64,000 bases of DNA from a virus. How positions within the stretch are numbered: position 1 is the first letter of the stretch; each line of letters starts with the position of its first letter. The DNA lies in the IMG/VR virus record IMGVR_UViG_3300009135_000001, positions 1 through 64,000 of that record. The stretch is one strand, 5' to 3'. A program made the position numbers and the translations under genes. The notes beneath the pieces are model-generated. The model was not told the origin of the DNA, ran no database searches, and worked only from the letters and a program-made list of their open reading frames with translations. Positions 50,762 through 58,217 of the stretch are shown here, in pieces.

Positions 50762-50834
50762 TGGCGAAGCGTGAAGGGTTCGAACCTCCTCGTTTCGGTT
50801 TTGGAAACCTAACCGTCCCAAGACTGTACGCTCC
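50762..50834 (-). tRNA. tRNA-Trp (CCA) like, structurally unusual
   Basis: Minus strand. Acceptor GGAGCGT/ACGCTTC (7 pairs, one G-U), T arm GGAGG-TTCGAAC-CCTTC, encoded CCA. The loop TTCCAAA gives anticodon CCA with T33 and A37 if the stem TAGGT/ACCGA (one A-G mismatch) is used. The D arm is reduced (GTC-TTGG-GAC). The total of 73 bases is 3 short of standard. Trp is the likely identity. Confidence 0.6.
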
Positions 50835-50838
50835 AAGT

Positions 50839-50909
50839 TGGTAGCGGAGGGGGGTATCGAACCCCGCTCACCACAGGATATGAACCTGAGTGTACGCCCG
50901 TTCCCCGCG
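50839..50909 (-). tRNA. tRNA-Met (CAT) like, structurally unusual
   Basis: Minus strand. CAGG-TTCATAT-CCTG gives anticodon CAT with T33 and A37. The acceptor CGCGGGG/CTCCGCT pairs at 6 of 7 positions, the T stem GGGG/CCCC is 4 bp, CCA is encoded. The D arm is not clearly formed. 71 bases. An initiator or elongator Met identity cannot be told apart. Confidence 0.6.
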
Positions 50910-50910
50910 A

Positions 50911-51201
50911 TTAATCGTCTAGCTTACCATACATGTGCATTGGTTGTGGGTCGACTGGTGTGTTTTCCAGTTCTTTGCGAGCGAATTCTTCCTGAATGTC
51001 CAGGACATGCCGTGCTTTGGCGATGTCTTCGATGTGTTGTTCGAAGGTGCCTTTGTGGCGGCGCAGGTATTTGTCGACTTTGCAATACACAGCGGCTTGA
51101 AGCCCTGCATAACCAAAGTTGTTGTATGTTGCTTCGAGCGGCTGGACTTTCATGTTTTTGTAGTGCCCGCCACCAATTTGTTCTTTCAGAGGTGATGTCA
51201 T
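50911..51201 (-). CDS. DUF3310-family phage protein
   Basis: A 96-residue protein with GGGHYKNMKVQPLEATYNNF and a helical part YLRRHKGTFEQHIEDIAKA. This is the DUF3310 (SaV-like) family of small phage proteins, often called nucleotide kinase-like though activity is not shown. Coupled to the gene above by ATGA. Confidence 0.75.
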   Translation of the reverse strand: MTSPLKEQIGGGHYKNMKVQPLEATYNNFGYAGLQAAVYCKVDKYLRRHKGTFEQHIEDIAKARHVLDIQEEFARKELENTPVDPQPMHMYGKLDD

Positions 51202-51440
51202 TTAGTGCGTTTCCGGTTGTCGAGGATTTTCATCGCTCGGGTGATTGAGTGGGCTACAGCCTGACGGTTGAACACTTCTGCCCGCCCCACAGTGTTGACG
51301 TGGGAGTCCAGGAACTGCTGGAGCTCATAGTCGACTGTTTCTCCGTCTTCAACCGGCACAACGAACTCGATGTTGTAAACGATGCTGGATTGTTCGGCTG
51401 GGGAGAGGGGAGTGTATTTAGTAATTTTTGGGGTAGGCAT
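51198..51440 (-). CDS. Hypothetical protein (80 residues)
   Basis: An 80-residue protein with beta part (SSIVYNIEFVVPVEDGETVD) and a helical end. It lies inside the 3' part of another leftward reading frame (51254-51595) in a different frame; the two overlap for 187 bases. Function unknown. Confidence 0.5.
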   Translation of the reverse strand: MPTPKITKYTPLSPAEQSSIVYNIEFVVPVEDGETVDYELQQFLDSHVNTVGRAEVFNRQAVAHSITRAMKILDNRKRTK

Positions 51441-51595
51441 AGGACGTGGACCTTTTGGTTGTAATGTATTTGATAGCGTCCTATCTCATGGACGCGGGAT
51501 TGGCGACACTCAGTGAAGTGCATTGTACGCTTATCTCTGTGTAATTCAACTGTCGGGTCGCTTGCGAGTAATACTATGAGTGTGTACCAGATCAT
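51254..51595 (-). CDS. Hypothetical protein, overlapping frame, N-terminal membrane segment
   Basis: ATG at 51595 overlaps the upstream stop by ATGA. The first 50 residues (IWYTLIVLLASDPTVELHRD, then CRQSRVHEIG) resemble a common small phage protein with a Cys. The rest runs in a frame overlapping the 51198 gene and has low-complexity sequence. Either a true overlapping gene or a gene that ended earlier and gained an extension. Confidence 0.4.
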   Translation of the reverse strand: MIWYTLIVLLASDPTVELHRDKRTMHFTECRQSRVHEIGRYQIHYNQKVHVLCLPQKLLNTLPSPQPNNPASFTTSSSLCRLKTEKQSTMSSSSSWTPTSTLWGGQKCSTVRL

Positions 51596-51780
51596 TGCGT
51601 TTCACAATATGTGTAGTTAGCAGGATCGGTCCAGCAGATTGTTTGCTTGGGTTTGGCGGGGTATTCGTACTGATAGACGTGTTCGCAGTGCTGATACCCT
51701 TCGTCATCAGTCCAGCAGACTTGGGCTCCGTAGCATGCGGTTGACATTGCCATCAGTGCTATCAGTATTAGGCTTTTCAT
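51592..51780 (-). CDS. Secreted small cysteine protein
   Basis: A 62-residue protein with a signal peptide (MKSLILIALMAMSTACYGAQ) and repeats of a CWTDDEGYQHCE type (VCWTDDEGYQHCEH and ICWTDPANYTYCET). The two halves are an internal duplication with a C-W-T-D motif. Likely periplasmic; function unknown. Confidence 0.55.
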   Translation of the reverse strand: MKSLILIALMAMSTACYGAQVCWTDDEGYQHCEHVYQYEYPAKPKQTICWTDPANYTYCETQ

Positions 51781-51880
51781 ATTTCTCTTTCCTGCGATAT
51801 TTGGTGCGATCGCGATGCGTTTGAGTGAGGCGTGTGGTCTTGCCTTTCCTTACAGTACTCTTCGGAGGGTTTTTAGGCAT
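51707..51880 (-). CDS. Possible basic small protein (57 residues)
   Basis: ATG at 51880 with GAGGTG 9 bases upstream. The first 36 residues (MPKNPPKSTVRKGKTTRLTQ, then THRDRTKYRRKEKYEKP) are basic and plausible; the rest overlaps the secreted protein gene in another frame. It fills the gap between two genes. Tentative. Confidence 0.35.
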   Translation of the reverse strand: MPKNPPKSTVRKGKTTRLTQTHRDRTKYRRKEKYEKPNTDSTDGNVNRMLRSPSLLD

Positions 51881-52134
51881 TTGCTTAGCACCTCGATGTT
51901 GTGTTCGGCAGTTACAGCATTCTGTTTGTGCTCGATGACCAGGTGTTGCAGCTGGCTGATGATGTAGCGGGCTGTATCCTTCGTACCTTCGAGAGCTCGT
52001 CTGTCTGCATAGCTCTCATGGCATTGTGCTGTGTACCGTTCACGAAGTGCTTGGTGCCGTGTCACTAGGTTCTCGATCTCGAACTTCATTGTTTCGAGGT
52101 AATCCTTGCGCTTTTCGGGAGTATCGAGGTCCAT
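51850..52134 (-). CDS. Hypothetical helical protein (94 residues)
   Basis: A 94-residue charged helical protein (IENLVTRHQALRERYTAQCH and LQHLVIEHKQNAVTAEHNIE). Coiled-coil likely. Its start overlaps the stop of the membrane protein gene above. Function unknown. Confidence 0.5.
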   Translation of the reverse strand: MDLDTPEKRKDYLETMKFEIENLVTRHQALRERYTAQCHESYADRRALEGTKDTARYIISQLQHLVIEHKQNAVTAEHNIEVLSKCLKTLRRVL

Positions 52135-52526
52135 TACAGCAACCCGCGCATGTACTCAAGTAAGTACACTTTCGGCGCGATGAATATGAATAGGGCGTCG
52201 ACCAAGAATATGAGTATGCCGCAAGCTATGAATATGCCTGAGAGTACCCATTTGAAGAAGGTTAAGAAGAACTCTTCGTCGCTGCCGTGATGTTCGCCGT
52301 CGCCGAGATATGCGGTTACTTTACCCCAAAAGAACCAAGCTGCTCCTATGAAAACAGTGGCCAGGAATAAGTTCTTTGAGAAGTGCCACATCAGCAGTTG
52401 TTCGATAACTTCGGGCAGTTCGGCTGATAGGAAGTTGATAGCGGTGTCAGCGCCGTCGATGGTTTTGTCGATCAACGCTGCTAGTGCTTCGTTCAACGGA
52501 TCAGGTGTTGTTTTCTCCTCGCTCAT
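52134..52526 (-). CDS. Membrane protein, three segments
   Basis: A 130-residue protein with an amphipathic N-terminal half and three membrane stretches (NLFLATVFIGAAWFFW, FFLTFFKWVLSGIFIAC and ILIFLVDALFIFIAP). Function unknown. Confidence 0.55.
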   Translation of the reverse strand: MSEEKTTPDPLNEALAALIDKTIDGADTAINFLSAELPEVIEQLLMWHFSKNLFLATVFIGAAWFFWGKVTAYLGDGEHHGSDEEFFLTFFKWVLSGIFIACGILIFLVDALFIFIAPKVYLLEYMRGLL

Positions 52527-52833
52527 TTTCTAATTCCTCTATAAGTTTACGAAGGCCCACTACAAAGAGTGGACCGGGGTCACCGGACTCACCAGTGAAC
52601 ACAGATGCGGGGTATTTCTCCAGGAACTTCTTCGTGATCTCCACGAACTCGTTGAAGTTATACTCACGCGTCAATAATTCCTGAATATGGCGAATCTGAG
52701 CACAGCGGATGTACTCACTCCGCTCTTCTTTCCATATGACGACCTCGTCTTCTTGTAGTGGCGCATGGCCACGCAGGTTCTCCCTGCTCAGCGTGACGAG
52801 GTCTTTCCATTCTTCTGAGTAGTCGTGTTTCAT
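52501..52833 (-). CDS. Hypothetical charged helical protein (110 residues)
   Basis: A 110-residue, acidic helix-rich protein (ENLRGHAPLQEDEVVIWKEE). The stop lies inside the next gene's start (26-base overlap). Function unknown. Confidence 0.5.
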   Translation of the reverse strand: MKHDYSEEWKDLVTLSRENLRGHAPLQEDEVVIWKEERSEYIRCAQIRHIQELLTREYNFNEFVEITKKFLEKYPASVFTGESGDPGPLFVVGLRKLIEELENERGENNT

Positions 52834-53025
52834 CTATCTTACCAGGTGGCTGACTTGTACGGTGATCAGTTCATCGACCTCAACACCAGTGTCGCGGTCA
52901 AACTCCCAACCACCACGTGCGATGATCAGGTCGTCAGTGACTCTCTCGACAACGAGGTCCATGGGTATCGTGCCAGCGAGCATCCGATGAATGGTGTCGC
53001 CAGCCTGCACGTCACGGAAGCTCAT
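52834..53025 (-). CDS. Hypothetical protein, SH3/KOW-like beta (63 residues)
   Basis: A 63-residue protein with a beta-strand layout DVQAGDTIHRMLAGT, LVVERVTDDLIIARG, WEFDRDTGVEVDE typical of small SH3-like barrels. Function unknown. Overlaps its upstream neighbour by ATGA. Confidence 0.5.
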   Translation of the reverse strand: MSFRDVQAGDTIHRMLAGTIPMDLVVERVTDDLIIARGGWEFDRDTGVEVDELITVQVSHLVR

Positions 53026-53204
53026 GTGGTGTGGACTTCAGCGATACCGCGTTGGCGTGTGATGCTCTTGACGCCCATTGCGCTGTTGAAGTTCTTGTCG
53101 ACCCAGGCCATGACTGCGGTCCAGTCATCTGCGACGACGTTGTATGTGTTGCCAGATAGGGCTTCGACTTTGAATAGGCGTTGGGGGGTTTTGTCTTTGC
53201 TCAT
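53022..53204 (-). CDS. Hypothetical protein (60 residues)
   Basis: A 60-residue protein (QRLFKVEALSGNTYNVVADD). Coupled at both ends. Function unknown. Confidence 0.5.
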   Translation of the reverse strand: MSKDKTPQRLFKVEALSGNTYNVVADDWTAVMAWVDKNFNSAMGVKSITRQRGIAEVHTT

Positions 53205-53350
53205 GATAGTATTAGATATCCGTGGATGATGGTTGAAAGGATGAAGGCCCAGCCGATGATCTTGGCTTGGATGCCTGGCATGTTGTCGGGATCACTTATA
53301 GCCATGATGACTGCTGTGATGATGACTATGATGAATGTAAATATCTGCAT
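53201..53350 (-). CDS. Small membrane protein (49 residues)
   Basis: ATG at 53350 with GGAGACC about 6 bases upstream; an earlier in-frame ATG at 53479 would cover the array B region. The 49 residues have two membrane stretches (FTFIIVIITAVIMAIS and IGWAFILSTIIHGYLIL). First gene below the large intergenic region. Confidence 0.55.
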   Translation of the reverse strand: MQIFTFIIVIITAVIMAISDPDNMPGIQAKIIGWAFILSTIIHGYLILS

Positions 53351-53388
53351 TTTTGGTCTCCAGACCGTGTCACTTCCAAAGCGACACA

Positions 53389-53409
53389 GTACGTTGTACG
53401 AGGTACTTT
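53389..53409. repeat. Heptad GTAC array B
   Basis: Three unspaced units: GTACGTT, GTACGAG, GTACTTT. Located in the 5' leader of the small membrane protein gene. Confidence 0.6.
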
Positions 53410-53591
53410 GCGTCCAGGTTTCGATGAAAAGCTCGAATCCTAAATGCGAATGATTCTCAATAAGTGCTGTTTTGTGCACACTTTGAGGGGGTGCTGTGCC
53501 ACTTCATGGCAGGGTGATGTTCTCACTTTGTTCTCACCCTCGCGGTGGAACGCGAGCATTATTGGGGGGGTAAGTCGTTGTAAAGTAACGA

Positions 53592-53620
53592 ATTACTAAA
53601 TATATACATTTTAGGTACAA
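53592..53620 (-). promoter_or_regulatory. Candidate leftward promoter with -35 inside array C
   Basis: Minus strand: -35 TTGTAC, 17-base spacer, -10 AGTAAT (4 of 6). The -35 is formed by the first unit of array C, so binding to the array would cover it. Region 53480-53738 contains this promoter, the array, the long inverted repeat, and a third copy of the outer arm (CTGTGCCACTT at 53494-53504). No gene is seen in it. Confidence 0.4.
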
Positions 53621-53649
53621 AGTACAAAGTACTAAGTACGAAGTGCTGT
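53615..53649. repeat. Heptad GTAC array C
   Basis: Five unspaced units: GTACAAA twice, GTACTAA, GTACGAA, GTGCTGT. The most regular of the arrays. It borders the long inverted repeat. Confidence 0.75.
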
Positions 53650-53736
53650 GCCACTTTGCCTCCATGTTGGCCCACAGAAATTAAAAAACTGTAAATATAA
53701 TTTCCGTGGCCAAACATAGGAGTAAAGTGGCACAGC
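53645..53736. repeat. Long inverted repeat (about 38-bp arms)
   Basis: Outer arms CTGTGCCACTTT (53646-53657) and AAAGTGGCACAG (53724-53735) are perfect inverted copies. Inner arms CCATGTTGGCCCACAGAAATTA (up to 53683) and its inverted near-copy from 53698 pair except for a few bases. The loop is AT-rich and short (53684-53697). One DNA strand or RNA could fold into a large stem. Possibilities are replication origin, terminator, or structured RNA. Confidence 0.7.
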
Positions 53737-53738
53737 TG

Positions 53739-54398
53739 TTAAAGGTCATCGATATCCCAAATCTCAGCCTGACCGTGGTCAAGAACTAGGACTTCCTCGG
53801 TACGACCAAGGCAATCGATATTGTAGGAATTTCCATTTTGGATAATTCCCGGAAGCGCGTCGATAGGCCGATGATTTGAATGACCAACGATCTGTGGCGT
53901 CGCAGTCGGTTCAAATTCTCTCCACCAGTCACACCAGTAGAGACCACCGACAGCATCTCGCCCCCCTCGTGCACGACCAATTTGGTCATAATCTTCTGCA
54001 TCGAGATATTCCTCCAGGGTTTGGCCAGAGGCGTCAAGCAGTTTCTGCGAGACACCGGCATGAGAAATCAGCCAGTCATCGACCCAGATGTAATCAAGCA
54101 GGGGGCTCATATCAACTGTTTGGTGAAGTTGATCGGCTAACTCATAAGAGTAGCCAGAGCACTGCATGTGGCGATCTTGGTATGACCGCTCATGATTACC
54201 TTGGAGAGCCCATACACGATCGGGCTGGGCGCGTACAGCACCTAGCACTAGGTTGATTGTATGAAGCTGCTCGACCATCTTACGATCGAAGCTGTCCAGG
54301 TAGTCGCCGATGAAGACGATCTTGTGTTCAGACTTGAGGACTCTCTCCACTAGTTCGTACTGACCGTGGAGATCCCCCACCACTACTAGCTTCTTCAT
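53739..54398 (-). CDS. Calcineurin-like metallophosphatase
   Basis: ATG at 54398 with a GGAG 7 bases upstream gives 219 residues. Motifs GDLHGQ (8-13), FIGDYLD, LQGNHER, ISHAGVS and IVGHSNH are the metal-binding set of PPP-type serine/threonine or Ap4A phosphatases. Phage relatives (such as lambda PP) dephosphorylate proteins or nucleotides. The stop lies at the border of the long inverted repeat. Confidence 0.8.
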   Translation of the reverse strand: MKKLVVVGDLHGQYELVERVLKSEHKIVFIGDYLDSFDRKMVEQLHTINLVLGAVRAQPDRVWALQGNHERSYQDRHMQCSGYSYELADQLHQTVDMSPLLDYIWVDDWLISHAGVSQKLLDASGQTLEEYLDAEDYDQIGRARGGRDAVGGLYWCDWWREFEPTATPQIVGHSNHRPIDALPGIIQNGNSYNIDCLGRTEEVLVLDHGQAEIWDIDDL

Positions 54399-54759
54399 TT
54401 TCTTTCTCCTTCTGACGTTTGGTGTAGTTTTCATACCCAGCTTGTTGCATGAGCATGAAGAATGTGTATGCAGCTGCTAAGCCGTACCAGCCAGGGTACA
54501 GTAGCATGCCGATCATACCCATATCATATGTGATATCGACCCATCGGGGTAGATAAGTGAATGTCGCTGTTTCTTTCTTGTAGACCTCATCAACACATTT
54601 GTCACTGAATAAGGCCAGAGCCAAGATTGCGAAGAGTATTACAACAAATGTTATAATATGCTCAGCGGGTTTGTACCCCTCGAATACAGCTAGGTAGGTA
54701 GTACCAGCGAACAAGCCGTTGATGAAAGCCCATCGGGATAGTGCTTTGAACTTTTTCAT
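54328..54759 (-). CDS. Membrane protein (143 residues)
   Basis: I choose ATG at 54759 (MKKFKALSRWAFINGLFAGT). Membrane segments at about 9-24, 34-52 and 84-104 (HIITFVVILFAILALALF, then MIGMLLYPGWYGLAAAYTFF). The soluble C-terminal tail overlaps the phosphatase gene by 71 bases. Function unknown. Confidence 0.5.
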   Translation of the reverse strand: MKKFKALSRWAFINGLFAGTTYLAVFEGYKPAEHIITFVVILFAILALALFSDKCVDEVYKKETATFTYLPRWVDITYDMGMIGMLLYPGWYGLAAAYTFFMLMQQAGYENYTKRQKEKENEEASSGGGSPRSVRTSGESPQV

Positions 54760-54769
54760 ATTTACTTCC

Positions 54770-56593
54770 TCATTTTGAGTAATTGAGTGCGTGGCCACCT
54801 TCGGCCGCTAACGGGAGGTCTTGGGCCCAAGCTGGTGGCGTGGACATGACTTCGTTGATGTATGCCGTAACTCCCGGTGCGTCTTCTGTACGACATATTG
54901 CGATGATTTCGTCGTGTGTACTGCTAACCACTCGGATTTTGCATTTCTGATCGACGGCATAGATTTGCTCAGCAATAATGACGCGGGCGAGGGCCTGGAT
55001 GATGTTCTCAAGGATTATGCCTCCGTAGAGTTTCTTGCCATTGTCGTAAACCCAAGACGCTTCTTCGTCGTCCCATCGTAGGTCATTATAATGGAGGCAC
55101 ATGCCATTTGGGAGCTCGATAGCACCATTTCCGAAGATGAGACCGTTGAATTCGTAAGGCGTCTCACTTTTAATACGTGGTATAAGGTCATTGAGCCTAT
55201 TCCACATGCTTTGAGTCTTGCTGTTTGTGTGCCGCCATTTGTTAACTGCATCTTGGGCCTCTAACTGAGTGAGATGGACAGGGGGAGTACCCATGAAGCC
55301 AAGAGCTGCATTAACACGCAACTTCCGCCAACCCATATTATAGCCAAGAGCCAGTTCAAGCATCTTGCCAAAGAACCGTTCGTGAATATGATTTTGTTTA
55401 TTGCACTCGTAGCCATAGTGATTGCTAGCAGCATATAGATAAACGTCGCCACCGGCGCGAAGTATGTTGAGCTTGTTATGTTCACCACAGAACCAGGCGT
55501 TAAGCCTAAGCTCGATTTGTGCACTGTCAACAACAACAATGGAATAACCCCGAGGAGCATAGATAGAACGCCTAAGTACACCACTGTTAGGATTATGTGG
55601 GTTGAATCGCGGTAAGTTCTGGACATTTAAACCATCCGCACCTGACCATCTGCCAGTGTGCGCTCCGTAGTAGTTGAGTGGCATGGGCATTGTGCCCTTG
55701 ATGCCTATTTCATAAAATGCCAAGGCGCGGGTCAGCTCAATGGTTGATTTGACCACACGCCTAGCATCCCAAACCTCCTTAAACTCAGGATGGTCAGCCT
55801 GGAGCTCACGATACTTGAGGTCGTCCTTTGCTAAGGCAAAAGTCTGTTTCTCTGTCGTTTTGCTCGTCTTCATGGGTATCTTCATACCCTGGCTTTCAAT
55901 CCATGCAGCGAACTGAGGGTTGGAAGACAACACTGTCTTGGACACTGGACATATAGATAGTAGCTCGTCACGTTGATCTTCGAGGCGTTGTATTTCGCCT
56001 TCCAGTAGATCTGTATCTAACCGGAGGACTGGCTCGGCTGCCATCCTTGTGGTGAGGGACGACAGATAGCGTTCTTGTTCAGGTAGTACATCTTTTAACA
56101 GCTCGTACAGCTGCCAGGTTAGTTCTACATCTTGGATGCAGTACCGTTTGAGGATTTGGTTTTCTTCTTCCGTAAGAACTCTCTTACCTTTCGTTTGATC
56201 GAGCCCGGTAAGTTTACCTTGTGTGAGCCCGAGTATGCGTGTCGCACAATTCTCCAGAGTTTTTCGTTCTGAAGCTGGCAGAAGTACGTTAGCCACTGAT
56301 TTTGTGTCGAAGTACTGACAAGGCCTATGCCCATAAATGTCGTTGAGGATGAATCCATCAAAGTTGAGGTTATGACCCACGAGGATGGAGGTACTCCATG
56401 AAATGCTAGACAGCGCATCGCGTATTGCCTCTTCACCGTAAGTATATCGGGTAGGTTGGCTGCCTTGTTTGATTCCAACACCCTGCACCTTGAATCTAGC
56501 GTCTCGTATATAGATTGCGGTCTTGATCTTTCGGAGTGAGTAGTCTTTGTCATAGTATGTTTCAAAGTCCAGAGTTACTGGTTGTAATTGCAT
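54770..56593 (-). CDS. DNA polymerase family A with 3'-5' exonuclease
   Basis: A 607-residue DNA polymerase I-like protein. Exonuclease motifs LDFETYY (8-14), VGHNLNFDG (72-80) and the YCIQDVELTW region (about 150) are in place. Polymerase motif A VVDSAQIELRL (usually DYSQIELR; here S and A replace Y and S around about 354), motif B with RFFGKMLELALGYNMG and motif C SSTHDEI (about 560). The set is complete, so it should be the phage replicative polymerase. Confidence 0.85.
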   Translation of the reverse strand: MQLQPVTLDFETYYDKDYSLRKIKTAIYIRDARFKVQGVGIKQGSQPTRYTYGEEAIRDALSSISWSTSILVGHNLNFDGFILNDIYGHRPCQYFDTKSVANVLLPASERKTLENCATRILGLTQGKLTGLDQTKGKRVLTEEENQILKRYCIQDVELTWQLYELLKDVLPEQERYLSSLTTRMAAEPVLRLDTDLLEGEIQRLEDQRDELLSICPVSKTVLSSNPQFAAWIESQGMKIPMKTSKTTEKQTFALAKDDLKYRELQADHPEFKEVWDARRVVKSTIELTRALAFYEIGIKGTMPMPLNYYGAHTGRWSGADGLNVQNLPRFNPHNPNSGVLRRSIYAPRGYSIVVVDSAQIELRLNAWFCGEHNKLNILRAGGDVYLYAASNHYGYECNKQNHIHERFFGKMLELALGYNMGWRKLRVNAALGFMGTPPVHLTQLEAQDAVNKWRHTNSKTQSMWNRLNDLIPRIKSETPYEFNGLIFGNGAIELPNGMCLHYNDLRWDDEEASWVYDNGKKLYGGIILENIIQALARVIIAEQIYAVDQKCKIRVVSSTHDEIIAICRTEDAPGVTAYINEVMSTPPAWAQDLPLAAEGGHALNYSK

Positions 56594-56887
56594 TTAGTCT
56601 GCCCAAATATAGTGAATCTGATAGTTATCCCCCTCGGGTTGTTTCTCATTGTTGAACTTCCAGTCATGTACGAAACAGGATGCTGCTGATACGCAATCTA
56701 GGTTGGTGTACTCACTGTTATTATACACGAGCCTGGCAGGTATTAAACCAGTACTGTGGTCGCCGTCATCGTCATACTTGACACCAAACTTCTCATCGCC
56801 AAGCAAACGCCAGTCAGCAACTATTTTTTGACGGATACTCACACTGCACCACCACTGCAAGTTCCAATTGCAATACAGAATGTCCAT
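56594..56887 (-). CDS. Hypothetical protein (97 residues)
   Basis: ATG at 56887 with a GGTGGG 8 bases upstream; a GTG at 56899 is alternative. A 97-residue tryptophan-rich protein (MDILYCNWNLQWWCSVSIRQ). Function unknown. Confidence 0.5.
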   Translation of the reverse strand: MDILYCNWNLQWWCSVSIRQKIVADWRLLGDEKFGVKYDDDGDHSTGLIPARLVYNNSEYTNLDCVSAASCFVHDWKFNNEKQPEGDNYQIHYIWAD

Positions 56888-56991
56888 ATGGCTACCCACC
56901 CCACTGACTCTTGGAGCTTCTGGATTCCCCGGGCTATACGTTCGAGTTCCCGGGCTTTGGTAGCTTCGGCTGCGATTTGTTGGGGGTCCAT
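56839..56991 (-). CDS. Small protein with C-terminal membrane segment (50 residues)
   Basis: ATG at 56991 preceded by a perfect AGGAGG 6 bases upstream. Codes for a charged helix (QQIAAEATKARELERIARGI) and a membrane segment (GWVAIWTFCIAIGTC). It overlaps the following gene by 49 bases. The ribosome binding site makes it likely real. Confidence 0.6.
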   Translation of the reverse strand: MDPQQIAAEATKARELERIARGIQKLQESVGWVAIWTFCIAIGTCSGGAV

Positions 56992-57006
56992 GGGTGCCTC
57001 CTGAGC

Positions 57007-57038
57007 AAAAAAAATGACGCTACCAGTGAAGGTAGCGC
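57007..57038 (-). terminator. Rho-independent terminator
   Basis: Minus strand: GCGCTACC, loop TTCACT, GGTAGCGT, followed by TTTTTTTT (A-run at 57007-57014 on plus). Located after the gene at 57049. Strong hairpin with a U-run. Confidence 0.85.
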
Positions 57039-57048
57039 CGAAGTGAGG

Positions 57049-57246
57049 CTAGTGGTAGCCCCAGGCAGAGTAACAACGGTCTTTCTCCTCGTCTTCAGGA
57101 GAGCGATATACACCGTCTGCACCGTTAGTAGCAGGATCGAAGGTCTCGAATTTGTGATCTCCGAGTGCGTTCAGCAGTTCAGAGGCTTCAGCCTCATCTG
57201 TGGTGCTGATGGTATGCCCTGATGGGCCGATGAATTCATAGATCAT
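57049..57246 (-). CDS. Hypothetical small acidic protein (65 residues)
   Basis: A 65-residue protein (IYEFIGPSGHTISTTDEAEA). Between two terminators. Function unknown. Confidence 0.5.
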   Translation of the reverse strand: MIYEFIGPSGHTISTTDEAEASELLNALGDHKFETFDPATNGADGVYRSPEDEEKDRCYSAWGYH

Positions 57247-57274
57247 GTGATCTCCAATGTATTATGGAAATGAT

Positions 57275-57298
57275 GGGGAGCACCTTACGATGCTCCCC
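57275..57298 (-). terminator. Hairpin after the 57305 gene
   Basis: GGGGAGCA / TGCTCCCC stem of 8 bp with an 8-base loop. There is no strong U-run, so it may be an attenuating hairpin rather than a full terminator. Confidence 0.5.
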
Positions 57299-57304
57299 GT
57301 TGTC

Positions 57305-58117
57305 CTAGTCTTCCTCGTTAATGGGGAAAACCTGTGACTCGATGACCGAAAGCTCCTCATGAGCTTCAAGTATCAGTTTAACCTGACCAGCCTCCTTGGC
57401 ACGTACGGCGTCGTAGAAAGCACCGTATTGGTTAGTTGTGGCTCCTGGATCTCCAAGTGCCCATACCATCGGACGAAGGACGTCCTTGAGGACAAGAATG
57501 TCTCCCGGGCTGACTTTGGCCATTTCGGAAGCGGGGCAATCGATCATGCCAATTACCGCCTTTTCCATGTCGGCTTGGTTCAGCCAGTCGGTCTTGTAGC
57601 TGACAAATGTCTCAGCGATGACCTTTTTAACGCCAGCATCATCAGTAGCCGCAGTAAGGGCTGCGAGTGCTTCGGAATCTGAACGGTTGGTAACTCCGTT
57701 GCAGAGGCGTTTGCAGGCATTCATGATTGACTCCTGCATGTAGGTGGGTGAGCTCGGAACGAACTCGTAATCCAGAGCCAGTGAGATCAGAGCGAGTGCA
57801 ATTGCTCCGCCATCACGTTCATCTCGTTCGTACTTCGGTGCTGACAGTACAGATGACTCTGAGGCCTGCGTCATCCAGCCGCCCTCGGACTGTGTGAGTT
57901 CACCAGCGGCAGCACGTCGGTTAGCGAAGAAGGCTTCACCTTGATCGTTACGCGCTTTCCAGGCTGCTGCGTTGATACCTGCACGGAACAGCTGGAAGCT
58001 GAGGCTGCGTTTGGCCAACGGTGAGTCGTGGAAGATGGGGTGGATGAGGTCGTCACCAAGCTGTGTGAAGTGAACTTCGGCAGGCATGTGAGCGTTTACG
58101 TTGGTATTGTCGTTCAT
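57305..58117 (-). CDS. Large early protein, unknown (270 residues)
   Basis: ATG at 58117 with GGAG 6 bases upstream. A 270-residue helical, acidic protein with no recognised domain (for example MTQASESSVLSAPKYERDER). Flanked by hairpins on both sides and near the leftward promoter, so it is probably an early, well-expressed gene. Function unknown. Confidence 0.5.
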   Translation of the reverse strand: MNDNTNVNAHMPAEVHFTQLGDDLIHPIFHDSPLAKRSLSFQLFRAGINAAAWKARNDQGEAFFANRRAAAGELTQSEGGWMTQASESSVLSAPKYERDERDGGAIALALISLALDYEFVPSSPTYMQESIMNACKRLCNGVTNRSDSEALAALTAATDDAGVKKVIAETFVSYKTDWLNQADMEKAVIGMIDCPASEMAKVSPGDILVLKDVLRPMVWALGDPGATTNQYGAFYDAVRAKEAGQVKLILEAHEELSVIESQVFPINEED

Positions 58118-58171
58118 GGGATTCTCCATTGTTGAACGTTAAGTATCAATCCGAAGGATCGATTTCATGGG

Positions 58172-58206
58172 TAAAACCAGTGGACGAGCCTGCGAGGCCT
58201 GTCCAC
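58172..58206 (-). terminator. Terminator-like hairpin
   Basis: Minus strand: GTGGAC plus AGGCC, loop TCGCA, GGCTC plus GTCCAC, then TGGTTTT. A long stem with one mismatch and a short T-run, between the genes at 58218 and 57305. Confidence 0.55.
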
Positions 58207-58217
58207 CGGTAGTTCAG

